Part shown: one piece after another, positions 23,191 to 32,735 of the stretch
Numbering within the stretch: the first letter of the stretch is position 1
How the letters are laid out: each line of letters starts with the position of its first letter
From: Ancylobacter tetraedralis
GTDB taxonomy: Bacteria; Pseudomonadota; Alphaproteobacteria; Rhizobiales; Xanthobacteraceae
Length of the DNA stretch: 64,000 bases
Assembly: GCF_014195655.1 (NCBI RefSeq)
Contig: NZ_JACICD010000002.1
Location: 496,001-560,000 of the forward strand
Reading direction: 5' to 3'
Program-made: the position numbers and the translations under genes
Notes under the pieces: generated by a model
Seen by the model: the letters and a program-made list of their open reading frames with translations, nothing else
The model's database searches: none
What the model was told of the DNA's origin: nothing

Positions 23191-24519
23191 TCAGGCCGAG
23201 GTCTTGCGCACGAGGTCCAGTTCGATCTCGTCGCCGGCCGCGCCGATCATGCCGGCCGGGTCGAGGGCGATTTCCAGATCCGTCTCGTCGAGATCTGTCT
23301 CATCGAGGTCCGTCTCGTTGCCGGGCGCGGCCGCGGGGCGGGTTTTCGGCCGCAGCAGCGTGAAGACCAGCAGGGCGAGCACGGCCATTCCCGGCAGCAC
23401 CACGCCGAGCGCGGCGGTGGGCGCGGGAAAGCGGCTGGCGACGGCGGTGCCGATGAAGCCGCCGCCGATCTGCAGGCATCCCATCAGCGCAGCCGCCGAG
23501 CCGGCAATGGCCGGAGAGCCGGACAGCGCCGAGGTCGTTCCCCCCGGCATGACAAGCGCCATGCCGCAGGCCCAGACCGCGACCGGACCCATCACCGTGA
23601 GGAAGGAATAGGGCAGCAGCCAGGGCAGGACGGCCATGGCGGCGCCCGCGCCCAGCACGATGGTCAGGCCCGCCGGGATGAGGCGGTTGGCGTCGACCCA
23701 TTTCATCGCCCGCCCGGCGATCACCGTGCCCAGCATGAAGGAGCCGGTCTGGCAGACCATGGCGAGGCCGAACTGCGTCGGCGTGAGGCCGACCACGTCG
23801 ATCAGCACGAAGGGCAGGATGGCGGCGAGCGTGTAGATGCCGCCCACCGTCAGCCCGATCAGCAGGCTGGCCCGCATGAAGCCGGCATCCAGTACCAGCG
23901 CGCCGTAATTGCGCAGGATGCGCGACGGGCGCGCCTGTGTGGGGTCGGGGCGGGCGTTGGTTTCCGGCACGGCGAGCAGAACGAGGCCGAGCGCCCCGAC
24001 GCCATAGAGCACCATGACATAGAAGATCGGCTGCCAGCCGAACGCACCGAGGATCGCCCCGCCGAGGGTGGGCGCGATCGCCGGCCCGATGCCGAGCATG
24101 GTGCCGATGAGATTGAGGATGCGGGCGGAGGCCTGCCCGGTGAACTGGTCGCGCACGATGGCGCGGGAAATGGCTGGCCCGGCGGCGACACCGATGCCCT
24201 GCAGCCCGCGGCCGAGGATGAGCCACGTGACATCCGTCGCGCTCGCGGCGATGAGGCTGCCAGCGACATAGAGCGAGAAAAAGCCGATCGCCGCCGGGCG
24301 CCTTCCATAGGCGTCCGAGAGCGGCCCGCAGACCAGCTGCGCGAGGGCATAGCCGCCGAAATAGACGCTCAGCGTCAGCTTCATGGTCGAGGCGCTGGTG
24401 CCGAAGGCGGCAACCAGTTCCGGCAGGGCCGGCGTATAGAGCGACATGCTCAGCGGCCCGAGCACGATGAGCAGCGCGCCGATCACCGCGGTGCGCGTTT
24501 CCGTCATGACCGGGGTCAC
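23191..24519 (-). CDS. Bcr/CflA-type multidrug efflux MFS transporter
   Basis: The 442-aa product has the 12-helix major facilitator pattern, with the Bcr/CflA-type motif GPLSDAYGRRP at about 67-77 and GRGLQGIGVAAGPAISRAI in helices 4-5. Such pumps export drugs by proton antiport. The cytosolic C-terminal tail (about residues 400-442) is unusually acidic and includes three tandem DETDL units. Its start overlaps the stop of the marR-type gene by 4 bp, so the regulator and pump form an operon. Confidence 0.9.
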   Translation of the reverse strand: MTPVMTETRTAVIGALLIVLGPLSMSLYTPALPELVAAFGTSASTMKLTLSVYFGGYALAQLVCGPLSDAYGRRPAAIGFFSLYVAGSLIAASATDVTWLILGRGLQGIGVAAGPAISRAIVRDQFTGQASARILNLIGTMLGIGPAIAPTLGGAILGAFGWQPIFYVMVLYGVGALGLVLLAVPETNARPDPTQARPSRILRNYGALVLDAGFMRASLLIGLTVGGIYTLAAILPFVLIDVVGLTPTQFGLAMVCQTGSFMLGTVIAGRAMKWVDANRLIPAGLTIVLGAGAAMAVLPWLLPYSFLTVMGPVAVWACGMALVMPGGTTSALSGSPAIAGSAAALMGCLQIGGGFIGTAVASRFPAPTAALGVVLPGMAVLALLVFTLLRPKTRPAAAPGNETDLDETDLDETDLEIALDPAGMIGAAGDEIELDLVRKTSA

Positions 24520-24962
24520 GATTCCTCGCTCCGGGTCGACGGGCAGAGATTGGCACGCATGCGGGTCAGCGCGACCCGCAAGACTTCGCGCTCGGTGTCC
24601 TCGACGCCCGCCAGCGCCTCCTCCCGGGCAATGGCCGCCGCCGCCATCACCTGCGCCAAGAGCGGGGCCGCCGTCGCGGTCAACTGCACGATCTTGGCGC
24701 GGCGGTCGGTCGGGTCCGGGGTGCGCTGGATGAGGCCATGGGCCTCCAGCCGGTCGAGGAAACCGACCAGCGTCATCGGCTCGACATTCATCCGCACCGC
24801 GAGCACGCCCTGCCGCAGGCCCGGATTGATGCTCACATGGATGAGCGCGCGGGCCTCGCCGGCCGTGAGGCCGAGCCCGGCCTCGTCGAAGGCGCGGTCG
24901 ATCCGCGCGCGGTAAAGCCGCGCCGCGTCGACCAGCAGGAAACCGAGTGGAAGGGTGTTCAT
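24516..24962 (-). CDS. MarR-family transcriptional regulator
   Basis: The 148-aa product has the winged-helix MarR fold: ALIHVSINPGLRQGVLAVRMNVEPMTLVGFLDRLEAHGLI (recognition helix about 59-72) and the wing PDPTDRRAKIVQLT. It is the first gene of a two-gene operon with the efflux transporter, to which its stop codon is overlapped. The likely role is ligand-relieved repression of the pump. The AT-rich stretch 24963-25005 upstream probably holds promoter and operator. Confidence 0.92.
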   Translation of the reverse strand: MNTLPLGFLLVDAARLYRARIDRAFDEAGLGLTAGEARALIHVSINPGLRQGVLAVRMNVEPMTLVGFLDRLEAHGLIQRTPDPTDRRAKIVQLTATAAPLLAQVMAAAAIAREEALAGVEDTEREVLRVALTRMRANLCPSTRSEES

Positions 24963-25047
24963 GATAGGCGGGGCATATTATAAGGAAAGCATACGATCAA
25001 GCCGAAAGCGCGCCTCGGTCTGACGATATTGCATTCCCCTCGCGCCT

Positions 25048-25076
25048 CTCCCTCACGCGGGGGGGGCGTGAGGGAG
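25048..25076. repeat. GC-rich 11-bp hairpin
   Basis: CTCCCTCACGC (25048-25058) and GCGTGAGGGAG (25066-25076) are perfectly complementary around a seven-G loop. It lies downstream of the GSP26-like gene and upstream of marR (both minus strand). No T-run follows on either strand; it may be an mRNA 3'-end stabiliser or a dispersed repeat. Confidence 0.6.
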
Positions 25077-25112
25077 GGGGGATGGCTTGGCGCGACGCGC
25101 CTTGAGGCCGCG

Positions 25113-25628
25113 TCAGTCCAGCGAGACTTTCCGGTTCTCGCCGAGGTCGGTGGGGGAGCCGCTCAGGCGCGCGGCCATCATCTTGAGCGCGACGCTGATC
25201 GCGCCGGACGGGCCATCCCAGTATTCCGCGCGGTCGGGCAGGAAGCGCACCACGCAGATATTGGGATCGCTCTTGCCGTTCGGCCAGAACGCCTTGTTCA
25301 TGTCGGTCCACAACTCGTCGATCTTGGCGCGGTCATCCGTGACTTCCGCCTGTCCGGACACCGAGAGGTAATCGTTGCGGCCGGGATGGGCGAAGGTCAG
25401 CGCGGCCTGCGGATCGTGCCGCATTTCTTCGTCCTTGTGACCGCGTCGGTCGGAGAGGAACCAGATGCACCCCTCTTCGCGGGAGGGATGGGCATCCATC
25501 GGCCGTCCCCGCAAGGTCTCGCCTTCGCGTGTGACCAGCATGCAGATGCGGATCTCCTCCATCATCGCCCACGCCTTGTCGATGGCTTCTGTCGTCGTCC
25601 TGTCGTCGCTCATTCGGTCGTCGCTCAT
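25113..25628 (-). CDS. Pyridoxamine 5'-phosphate oxidase-like (general stress protein 26-type) flavin-binding protein
   Basis: The 171-aa product has the split-barrel FMN-binding fold of the GSP26 group: MLVTREGETLRGRPMDAHP (about residues 30-48), WFLSDRRGHKDEEM, YLSVSGQAEV and the W-containing tail. The frame extends upstream, but ATG 25628 follows AGGAGCTTGCC. The protein starts with a duplicated MSDDR. Family members bind FMN/F420 or flavins and are linked with stress; the substrate is unknown. A strong hairpin (25048-25076) follows the gene. Confidence 0.85.
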   Translation of the reverse strand: MSDDRMSDDRTTTEAIDKAWAMMEEIRICMLVTREGETLRGRPMDAHPSREEGCIWFLSDRRGHKDEEMRHDPQAALTFAHPGRNDYLSVSGQAEVTDDRAKIDELWTDMNKAFWPNGKSDPNICVVRFLPDRAEYWDGPSGAISVALKMMAARLSGSPTDLGENRKVSLD

Positions 25629-25785
25629 GGCAAGCTCCTCTGTCGGAGAGGCAACCCGCCGGCCCGCGCCGGGTTCCGTCGCATGATGCAAGGCATGACG
25701 GCTGGAGAGCGCATCGGCGGCGTTTACGGCGTGCGCCTGACGCCAGTGCGGGTCTATGCTGTCGCGCTGCGTGAAGGAGAAGCCC

Positions 25786-26898
25786 ATGCCCTGGTCGCTC
25801 ACCATCGGCACCGTCTACGGCACGGCGGTGCGCATCCATGTCAGCTTCCTGCTGTTCCTCGTCTGGATCTGGGCCGCCTATTACCGGCAGGGCGGAAGCG
25901 GCGCCGCGTGGGAGGGGGTCACCTTCGTGGTTCTGCTGTTCCTGTGCGTGCTGCTGCACGAGTTCGGCCACATCTTCGCGGCACGCCGCTACGGGGTGAA
26001 GACGCCGGAAGTGACGCTCTGGCCGTTCGGGGGCATCGCGCGGCTGGAGCGCATCCCGGAGAAGCCGTCGGAGGAGCTGGTCGTGGCCCTCGCCGGGCCG
26101 CTGGTGAACGTGGCGATCGCCGCCGCGCTATTCGTTCTCCTCGGCGGCCATGTCGGGGTCGAGCACATCGAGAATATCGAGAACCCGCAGGTCAGCCTGC
26201 TGGCCAAGCTCGCCGCCGCCAATGTCTTCCTTGTGGTGTTCAACCTGATTCCCGCCTTTCCCATGGATGGCGGGCGGGTGCTGCGGGCGCTGCTCGCCAT
26301 GCGGATGGGCCATGCGCGAGCCACGCAGGCCGCCGCCTCGATCGGCCAGGCGCTGGCCATCGGCTTCGGCCTGCTCGGCATTTTCGGCAACCCGATGCTG
26401 ATCATCATCGCCGTGTTCGTCTTCCTCGCGGCCTCCGGCGAGGCCGGCCAGGCGCAGATGAAGCAGGCGGCGCAGGGCCTGCTGGTGCAGGATGCGATGA
26501 TCACGAAATTCGAGGTGCTGGGTCCGCAGGCGAGCGTGGGGGATGCCGCCGACGCGCTGATCCGCACCACGCAGAAGGAATTCCCCATCGTCGACGGCGC
26601 CGGCCACCTGCGCGGCGTGCTCACGCGCGATGCGATGATCCACGCGCTGCAGGCACGCGGGCCGGCCTCCTCGGTGCTCGAGGCCATGCAGGGCGATATT
26701 CCCACCGTCGATACCCGCGCCCCGCTCGACCGTGCGCTCCGGCTCATCACCGAGAAAGGCGTGCCGGTGGTGGGCGTGGTGGATTCGACGGGCCGTCTGG
26801 TCGGCCTTCTGTCGCCGGAAAATGTCGGCGAGATGATGATGCTGCGCGCGGCACAGCCGGATGGCCGCTTCGGGCCCTGGGCGAAGCGGCCGGTGTGA
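25786..26898 (+). CDS. Site-2 protease family intramembrane metallopeptidase with CBS pair
   Basis: The 370-aa product belongs to peptidase family M50. HEFGH (H58, E59, H62) sits in a membrane helix and the third zinc ligand is D161 in NLIPAFPMDGGRV. Four to six hydrophobic helices cover residues 14-215, and two CBS domains (about 225-345) follow, a common arrangement for nucleotide-sensing S2P enzymes. The ATG at 25786 (MPWSLTIG) has AAGGAGAAG 5 bp upstream and is preferred to the ATG 30 bp earlier. The substrate, usually a membrane-anchored anti-sigma factor, is unknown. Confidence 0.9.
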   Translation: MPWSLTIGTVYGTAVRIHVSFLLFLVWIWAAYYRQGGSGAAWEGVTFVVLLFLCVLLHEFGHIFAARRYGVKTPEVTLWPFGGIARLERIPEKPSEELVVALAGPLVNVAIAAALFVLLGGHVGVEHIENIENPQVSLLAKLAAANVFLVVFNLIPAFPMDGGRVLRALLAMRMGHARATQAAASIGQALAIGFGLLGIFGNPMLIIIAVFVFLAASGEAGQAQMKQAAQGLLVQDAMITKFEVLGPQASVGDAADALIRTTQKEFPIVDGAGHLRGVLTRDAMIHALQARGPASSVLEAMQGDIPTVDTRAPLDRALRLITEKGVPVVGVVDSTGRLVGLLSPENVGEMMMLRAAQPDGRFGPWAKRPV

Positions 26899-26968
26899 CG
26901 GGCGAACGGGTCGCGCGCCCCGCGCCCGCCATGCCCCGCCCACCGGCGGGAGGGCGAGGGCCGTGGGC

Positions 26969-27301
<333 letters not shown>

Positions 27302-27496
27302 TCAAGGGAGGCCTCTGCGGCAAGGCCCTTCGGCAAGGCGTGGCCGTATCCGGGCATGGAACCACCGCGCGGCCGGTGGCGTTGATCCCGGCAGGCGCGC
27401 CCGCGGGTGGCTTCGCACGGGCGCGCGAAGCGCACCGGACGCCGGCTGGGGCTTTCTCGCGCGGCCGGCACGAAGCCTGACCTGAGGAGAAGGTGC

Positions 27497-27730
27497 ATGA
27501 CCCCCGATCATCAGCCCGCCCGGCTGCAATACTGGCCGGCCTCCCATGCCGTCGACGCTCCCGACGCCTGGCCCGACAGCTATGAATTCGCCACCGTGGA
27601 CGACGCGGTCGCCTTCGCCATGACCCAGTCGCCGGCGAACCGCGAACTCGCCTGGCTGCGCACGCCCGATGGCGCGATCCTCAAGCAGGCGCAGATTCGC
27701 CGGCTCTGGGAGTTGCGCGAGACCCCGTGA
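27497..27730 (+). CDS. Small hypothetical protein (77 aa)
   Basis: The 77-aa product is Trp/Ala-rich (YWPASHAVDAPDAWPDSYEF, LAWLRTPDGAILKQAQIRRLWEL) and looks like a folded small domain. The ATG at 27497 is preceded by TGAGGAGAAGGTGC, a strong ribosome-binding site. Similar small proteins occur in Hyphomicrobiales without a known role. It precedes the typA promoter region. Confidence 0.7.
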   Translation: MTPDHQPARLQYWPASHAVDAPDAWPDSYEFATVDDAVAFAMTQSPANRELAWLRTPDGAILKQAQIRRLWELRETP

Positions 27731-27796
27731 AGGGCGCCGATTCGCGCCAACCCTGCGGTAGAAGCGCCCGATGAGCGATCAAATCGAGCGCCCTCA

Positions 27797-27824
27797 TTGC
27801 CTTGGCGGGCATTCTCAGTATAGT
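27797..27824 (+). promoter_or_regulatory. Predicted sigma-70 promoter of typA
   Basis: TTGCCT (27797-27802) and TATAGT (27819-27824) are separated by 16 bp and are close to the housekeeping -35/-10 hexamers. Transcription would start near 27831, leaving a leader of about 50 nt that contains the hairpin at 27841-27871 before the typA ATG at 27884. Confidence 0.55.
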
Positions 27825-27840
27825 GCGCCGCAAAATTCAG

Positions 27841-27871
27841 CGCGGGTCCGGAAGCCTTCGGGCCCGCTTTT
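27841..27871 (+). terminator. Intrinsic-terminator-like hairpin in the typA leader
   Basis: GCGGGTCCGG (27841-27850) pairs with the downstream TTCGGGCCCGC (27856-27866), with one G-T wobble in the lower stem, and is followed by TTTTT (27867-27871). It ends 12 bp before the typA ATG and downstream of the predicted promoter. It could therefore act as an attenuator of typA or end a very short RNA, besides ending read-through from upstream. Confidence 0.65.
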
Positions 27872-27883
27872 TGGTGTTTTCAT

Positions 27884-29710
<1,827 letters not shown>

Positions 29711-29878
29711 CGCCTCGGCCAAGCGCCGGCCAAGTGGTATCCAGATAGATGACACGTGCCGTCCACGCACCGGCTATTTGCCGGCGTCGTGGCGGCCGGG
29801 CCACGCCGCGTTCAATCGAACGTGCATTTTGCAGAGAGGCTCTTGATCCGGGAGAGCGCATTTGCTCCCATCGGGCTC

Positions 29879-30388
29879 ATGAGCACGCTTCTTGTCGAGA
29901 CGCGCCGGGCTCGCCCGGCTGACGCTGCCGACATAACCGACATCCATGATGCGGCATGGCGGGTGGCCTATCGTGGCCTCATTCCCGGTGCCGAGCTTGA
30001 GAAGATGATCCAGCGGCGCGGCCCGGTCTGGTGGGAAACCGCCTTGAAGCGGGGCTCGCGCGTCGTGGTTCTCACGCTCGGCGACACGGTCGCCGGCTAT
30101 GCCAATCTCGGCCGCAACCGCGCGCGCGGCCTGCCCTATGAGGGCGAGATCTACGAACTCTATCTGCGGCCGGAATATCAGGGGCTCGGCTTTGGCCGCC
30201 GCCTGTTCGGCGACGCGCGCAAGGAACTGGCCGCCAGCGGCTTCGAGGGCCTCGCGGTGTGGGCGCTGGCCGGCAACGAACCCGCTCTCGGCTTCTACCG
30301 CGCGATGGGCGGCACGGGCGTCGCCCGCTCCTCCGAGACCTTCGGCGGGCGCATGCTGGAAAAGCTGGCTTTCGGCTGGAATGGTTGA
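29879..30388 (+). CDS. GNAT-family N-acetyltransferase
   Basis: The 169-aa product has GNAT motif A with the acetyl-CoA-binding loop EYQGLGFGRRLF (Q/R-x-x-G-x-G/A) at about residues 98-109, and motif B NEPALGFYRAMGG. The start at 29879 (MSTLLVETRRARP) matches the family; the 41 upstream codons have no similarity. The substrate is unknown. It lies after typA with a 168-bp gap in which I see no gene or terminator. Confidence 0.85.
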   Translation: MSTLLVETRRARPADAADITDIHDAAWRVAYRGLIPGAELEKMIQRRGPVWWETALKRGSRVVVLTLGDTVAGYANLGRNRARGLPYEGEIYELYLRPEYQGLGFGRRLFGDARKELAASGFEGLAVWALAGNEPALGFYRAMGGTGVARSSETFGGRMLEKLAFGWNG

Positions 30389-30429
30389 GGCCGCTCCGCT
30401 GGCCCCCGGGGGAGTGCCAGCGTGCCGTT

Positions 30430-30759
30430 CTAGCCGACCAGCGCGCCGAGCCGGGCGGCGACCTCGGTCGCATCGCCCGTCAGCTTGAAGCTCTTGGTGC
30501 GCGAGGTCGCTCCCGACAGCAGCTCGACGCGCGAGGGGGCGATGCCTCCGGCCTTGGCGAGCAACCGGGCCAGCGCGGCATTCGCCTTTCCGTCCTCCGC
30601 CGCCACCGAGACGCGCGCCTTCACGGCCCGCCGCCCGTCGCCGAGTTCCACCAGCCCGTCGATCGCGTCCCGCCCGCCGCGCGGCGTGGCCCGCACCGTG
30701 ACGACGAGCCCGTCCGCGACCGCCACCCAGGCGGGGGCAGGAGGCGGGTGCTGGCTCAC
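30430..30759 (-). CDS. DUF167 (YggU) family protein
   Basis: The 109-aa product has the DUF167 core: VRATPRGGRDAIDGL, KARVSVAAEDGKANAALARLLAKAG and SRVELLSGATSRTKSFKLTG. Its function is unknown in all lineages. The GTG at 30759 overlaps the yggT stop as GTGA, giving the widespread yggT-DUF167 pair, and so is preferred over the far upstream frame opening. Confidence 0.9.
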   Translation of the reverse strand: MSQHPPPAPAWVAVADGLVVTVRATPRGGRDAIDGLVELGDGRRAVKARVSVAAEDGKANAALARLLAKAGGIAPSRVELLSGATSRTKSFKLTGDATEVAARLGALVG

Positions 30760-31040
30760 CAGCCGGTCACGAGCTCGAAGACGAGATTGCGCACGAAGTA
30801 GAGGACGATGATGAGCACCACCGGCGAGATATCGATGCCGCCGAGATTGGGGAGGATGCGGCGAAGCGGCGCCAGCACCGGCTCTGTCACCCGCCAGAGA
30901 AATTCGCCAAGCGAGCGCACGACCTGATTGTGCGCGTTGACGACATTGAACGCCACCAGCCAGGACAGGATGGCCGAGGCGATCAGAATCCAGACATAAA
31001 GCGTGATGAGCGTGTCGAAAAGCCAGAGAAGCGAATACAT
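30756..31040 (-). CDS. YggT family membrane protein
   Basis: The 94-aa protein has two hydrophobic segments (about residues 3-28 and 68-90) flanking the conserved LGEFLWRVTEPVLAPLRRILPNLGGIDISP loop that defines the YggT family. Members have been linked to osmotic and ion stress and membrane protein topology. ATG 31040 (MYSLLWLFDTL) is the family start. It is followed directly by the DUF167 gene. Confidence 0.92.
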   Translation of the reverse strand: MYSLLWLFDTLITLYVWILIASAILSWLVAFNVVNAHNQVVRSLGEFLWRVTEPVLAPLRRILPNLGGIDISPVVLIIVLYFVRNLVFELVTGW

Positions 31041-31212
31041 CGCGAGCCTCGGAACGGGGGAGCCCGGCGGGGGCTCCCTTGCGTGCAACACCATGATGCT
31101 TAAAGGCGCCGCTGCATTGCGGCAACCCCGATTCACAGAACCGGTGGGGAGCGCGCGCAACGCGCCTTGACAGCGCCCATTGCGCGAACGTACAAGGCGC
31201 GGCCTGACGCGT

Positions 31213-31288
31213 GGGGCCGTAGCTCAGTTGGGAGAGCGCTGCAATCGCACTGCAGAGGTCAGGGGTTCAAATCCCCTCGGCTCCACCA
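31213..31288 (+). tRNA. tRNA-Ala (anticodon CGC)
   Basis: The 76-nt cloverleaf has acceptor GGGGCCG (31213-31219) with CGGCTCC (31278-31284), discriminator A and encoded CCA (31286-31288). The D stem is GCTC/GAGC, the anticodon stem CTGCA/TGCAG with loop ATCGCAC (anticodon CGC at 31246-31248), and the T stem AGGGG/CCCCT. The G3-U70 pair, the alanine identity element, is present. Its 3' end is the integration site of the mobile element that follows. Confidence 0.97.
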
Positions 31289-31291
31289 TTC
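31275..31291. other. attL core
   Basis: CCTCGGCTCCACCATTC is identical to 57004-57020 and comprises the last 14 nt of tRNA-Ala including CCA plus TTC. A further 20-bp stretch with 17 matches follows in the same register at both ends (31308-31327 versus 57037-57056). Confidence 0.93.
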
Positions 31292-31344
31292 GTCAGGGCT
31301 AGTAAATTGAAATGGCAGCGGAATTTCCTGCGCCTCACGACGAC

Positions 31345-31402
31345 ACCCCAACATTTACCCCAACATTTGACCGCGCTTCCGGCAAACCCCAGCAAACTTT
31401 GG
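31345..31402 (+). repeat. Left-end arm-type repeat, matching one near the integrase
   Basis: ACCCCAACATTT occurs twice in tandem (31345-31368). It is followed by a segment similar, with mismatches, to the right-end copy at 56864-56921; the first 21 bp are identical. Same orientation at both element ends and closeness to the cores fit integrase arm-binding sites. Confidence 0.6.
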
Positions 31403-31440
31403 CGGGATTAATCGGGATAAGTCGGGATTTGCCGGGACCG
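31401..31440 (+). repeat. Four phased 10-bp direct repeats
   Basis: GGCGGGATTA, ATCGGGATAA, GTCGGGATTT and GCCGGGACCG follow one another exactly at 10-bp spacing, sharing CGGGA. The period is one helical turn, so a protein could bind cooperatively on one face. They lie between the left arm-type repeat and the first gene. Confidence 0.65.
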
Positions 31441-31502
31441 CTCCACCGAACTCGACTGCGCCGATAAGGACCGCCTACGCTGCCTCATCTCGGGAGGTGG
31501 GC

Positions 31503-32045
31503 TTGGTCGATCTGCGCGTGTTCGAGGGCGGTGGCAGCGATGATGACGAATCGCGGGGTGCCGGGGCCGAAGTGTCAGCAGCTTTGGCATTCGAGCGGCT
31601 GGTGATTGAAATCCTGCGTGCGGCTGCGCGTGGCTCCGAAAGCACCCACCGCGTGGCTGATGCGCTGATGGCCCTCTATGAGGTGCTGGCCGTCGATGGT
31701 GTCCGATTGCGTGCCCCGATCCACGCCGGGCTCGGCGCCGTGAGTGCGCGCCTGACGCCCAATGACGAGCCTTATGATGCTGAGCTGCGCTGGCTGCTCC
31801 AGGGCGCGCTACGGCTGACGGCCGAGAAGCTGGCGACCGATGGCTTTGCCAGGGGACGAGCGTCACAGCGGCAGGACGATTTCGACAGGGCGTTCGAGAG
31901 CTATCTGCTCGATAGGGAAACGACCGCCCGCAAATGGGGCGGCAGCTATCTCATGAAGATGCTCAAGGAGCTTCCACCGTTGGCGCCGCAGACGCCGCCG
32001 CGTAAGCCAAGGACGAAGAGCAAAGCCAGCAAGAAGGCCACATAG
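31503..32045 (+). CDS. Element-encoded hypothetical protein
   Basis: The protein of about 180 aa is not recognised. It is mostly helical (ALAFERLVIEILRAAARGSESTHRVADALMAL), with a basic Lys/Pro/Ser-rich tail (about the last 25 residues) that could contact nucleic acid. TTG at 31503 is chosen because GGGAGG ends 5 bp before it; GTG 31497 overlaps that site. It is the only plus-strand gene at the left end, convergent with terS. Confidence 0.6.
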   Translation: MVDLRVFEGGGSDDDESRGAGAEVSAALAFERLVIEILRAAARGSESTHRVADALMALYEVLAVDGVRLRAPIHAGLGAVSARLTPNDEPYDAELRWLLQGALRLTAEKLATDGFARGRASQRQDDFDRAFESYLLDRETTARKWGGSYLMKMLKELPPLAPQTPPRKPRTKSKASKKAT

Positions 32046-32090
32046 CTGTGCGACATGGCTGTCTCACGCCCGTCGCTTACGTCCCCCGGA

Positions 32091-32735
32091 TTATCCGGCG
32101 CCACCCTTCGGATTTGACGCTGTCCCGGCGCTGGCGGCCTGAGCTGCAGCTGCCCGTGTGAGAATGACCCGCAGGGTATCTCGTTCATCGCGCGTCAGCT
32201 GGGCCATCCAACTGAAGTCGGCGCGGCTCTCCGTGCGGATCGGGCCGCCATTCGCCCCGGTATGCTCTATGCGCTCCTTGAACATGCCAAGATGCCTCCC
32301 GAGGTCGACCAGCGCGGCGCGCTTGTCATGCAGCTTGAATTTCACACGGCGAACGTCACGCGCCGTCTCTCCGCGGCCATCCTTGAAATCCTCGACCGTG
32401 ACCTCCGCCAGGGCTGCGGCCTGCTCACGGGTGAGGCCGGAGAAATCCAGATACGGATCGCCCTCGGCATTGGCGCGCATATAGTCCTGCATGTTGGCGA
32501 AGCCGATTTTCGCCAGTTCGTCGACGATCCGTTCCTGCGTCACGTCCATCTTCGCAGCGAGCAGGTTCTGCTTCGCCTGGACGGCGGCCTTCACGCTAGC
32601 TTTGGCTAACAGGCGCGAGCCCTGTTCATTCGCTGTTCGCAGGCTGTATCCGGCGCGGATCGCGGCCTGCGTAGCATTGAGATCGACAAGGTACTCGTCG
32701 ACAAAGCGCTGCTGCTTGGGCGTCAGTTCGCTCAT
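32091..32735 (-). CDS. Phage terminase small subunit
   Basis: The 214-aa product starts MSELTPKQQRFVDEYLVDLNATQAAIRAGYS, the hallmark N-terminal DNA-binding HTH (homeodomain-like) of one terminase small-subunit family. A helical oligomerisation region and a C-terminal tail follow. TerS recognises phage pac/cos DNA and recruits the large subunit. Here no large subunit is encoded next to it: the gene ends the minus-strand block and only a hypothetical gene lies beyond. Its ATG overlaps the stop of the preceding virion gene (ATGA). Confidence 0.9.
   Translation of the reverse strand: MSELTPKQQRFVDEYLVDLNATQAAIRAGYSLRTANEQGSRLLAKASVKAAVQAKQNLLAAKMDVTQERIVDELAKIGFANMQDYMRANAEGDPYLDFSGLTREQAAALAEVTVEDFKDGRGETARDVRRVKFKLHDKRAALVDLGRHLGMFKERIEHTGANGGPIRTESRADFSWMAQLTRDERDTLRVILTRAAAAQAASAGTASNPKGGAG

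Noticed and set aside
31401-31440. Possible CRISPR array from the short regular repeats
   Set aside because: Units are 10 bp with no spacers and no cas genes are present in the window.
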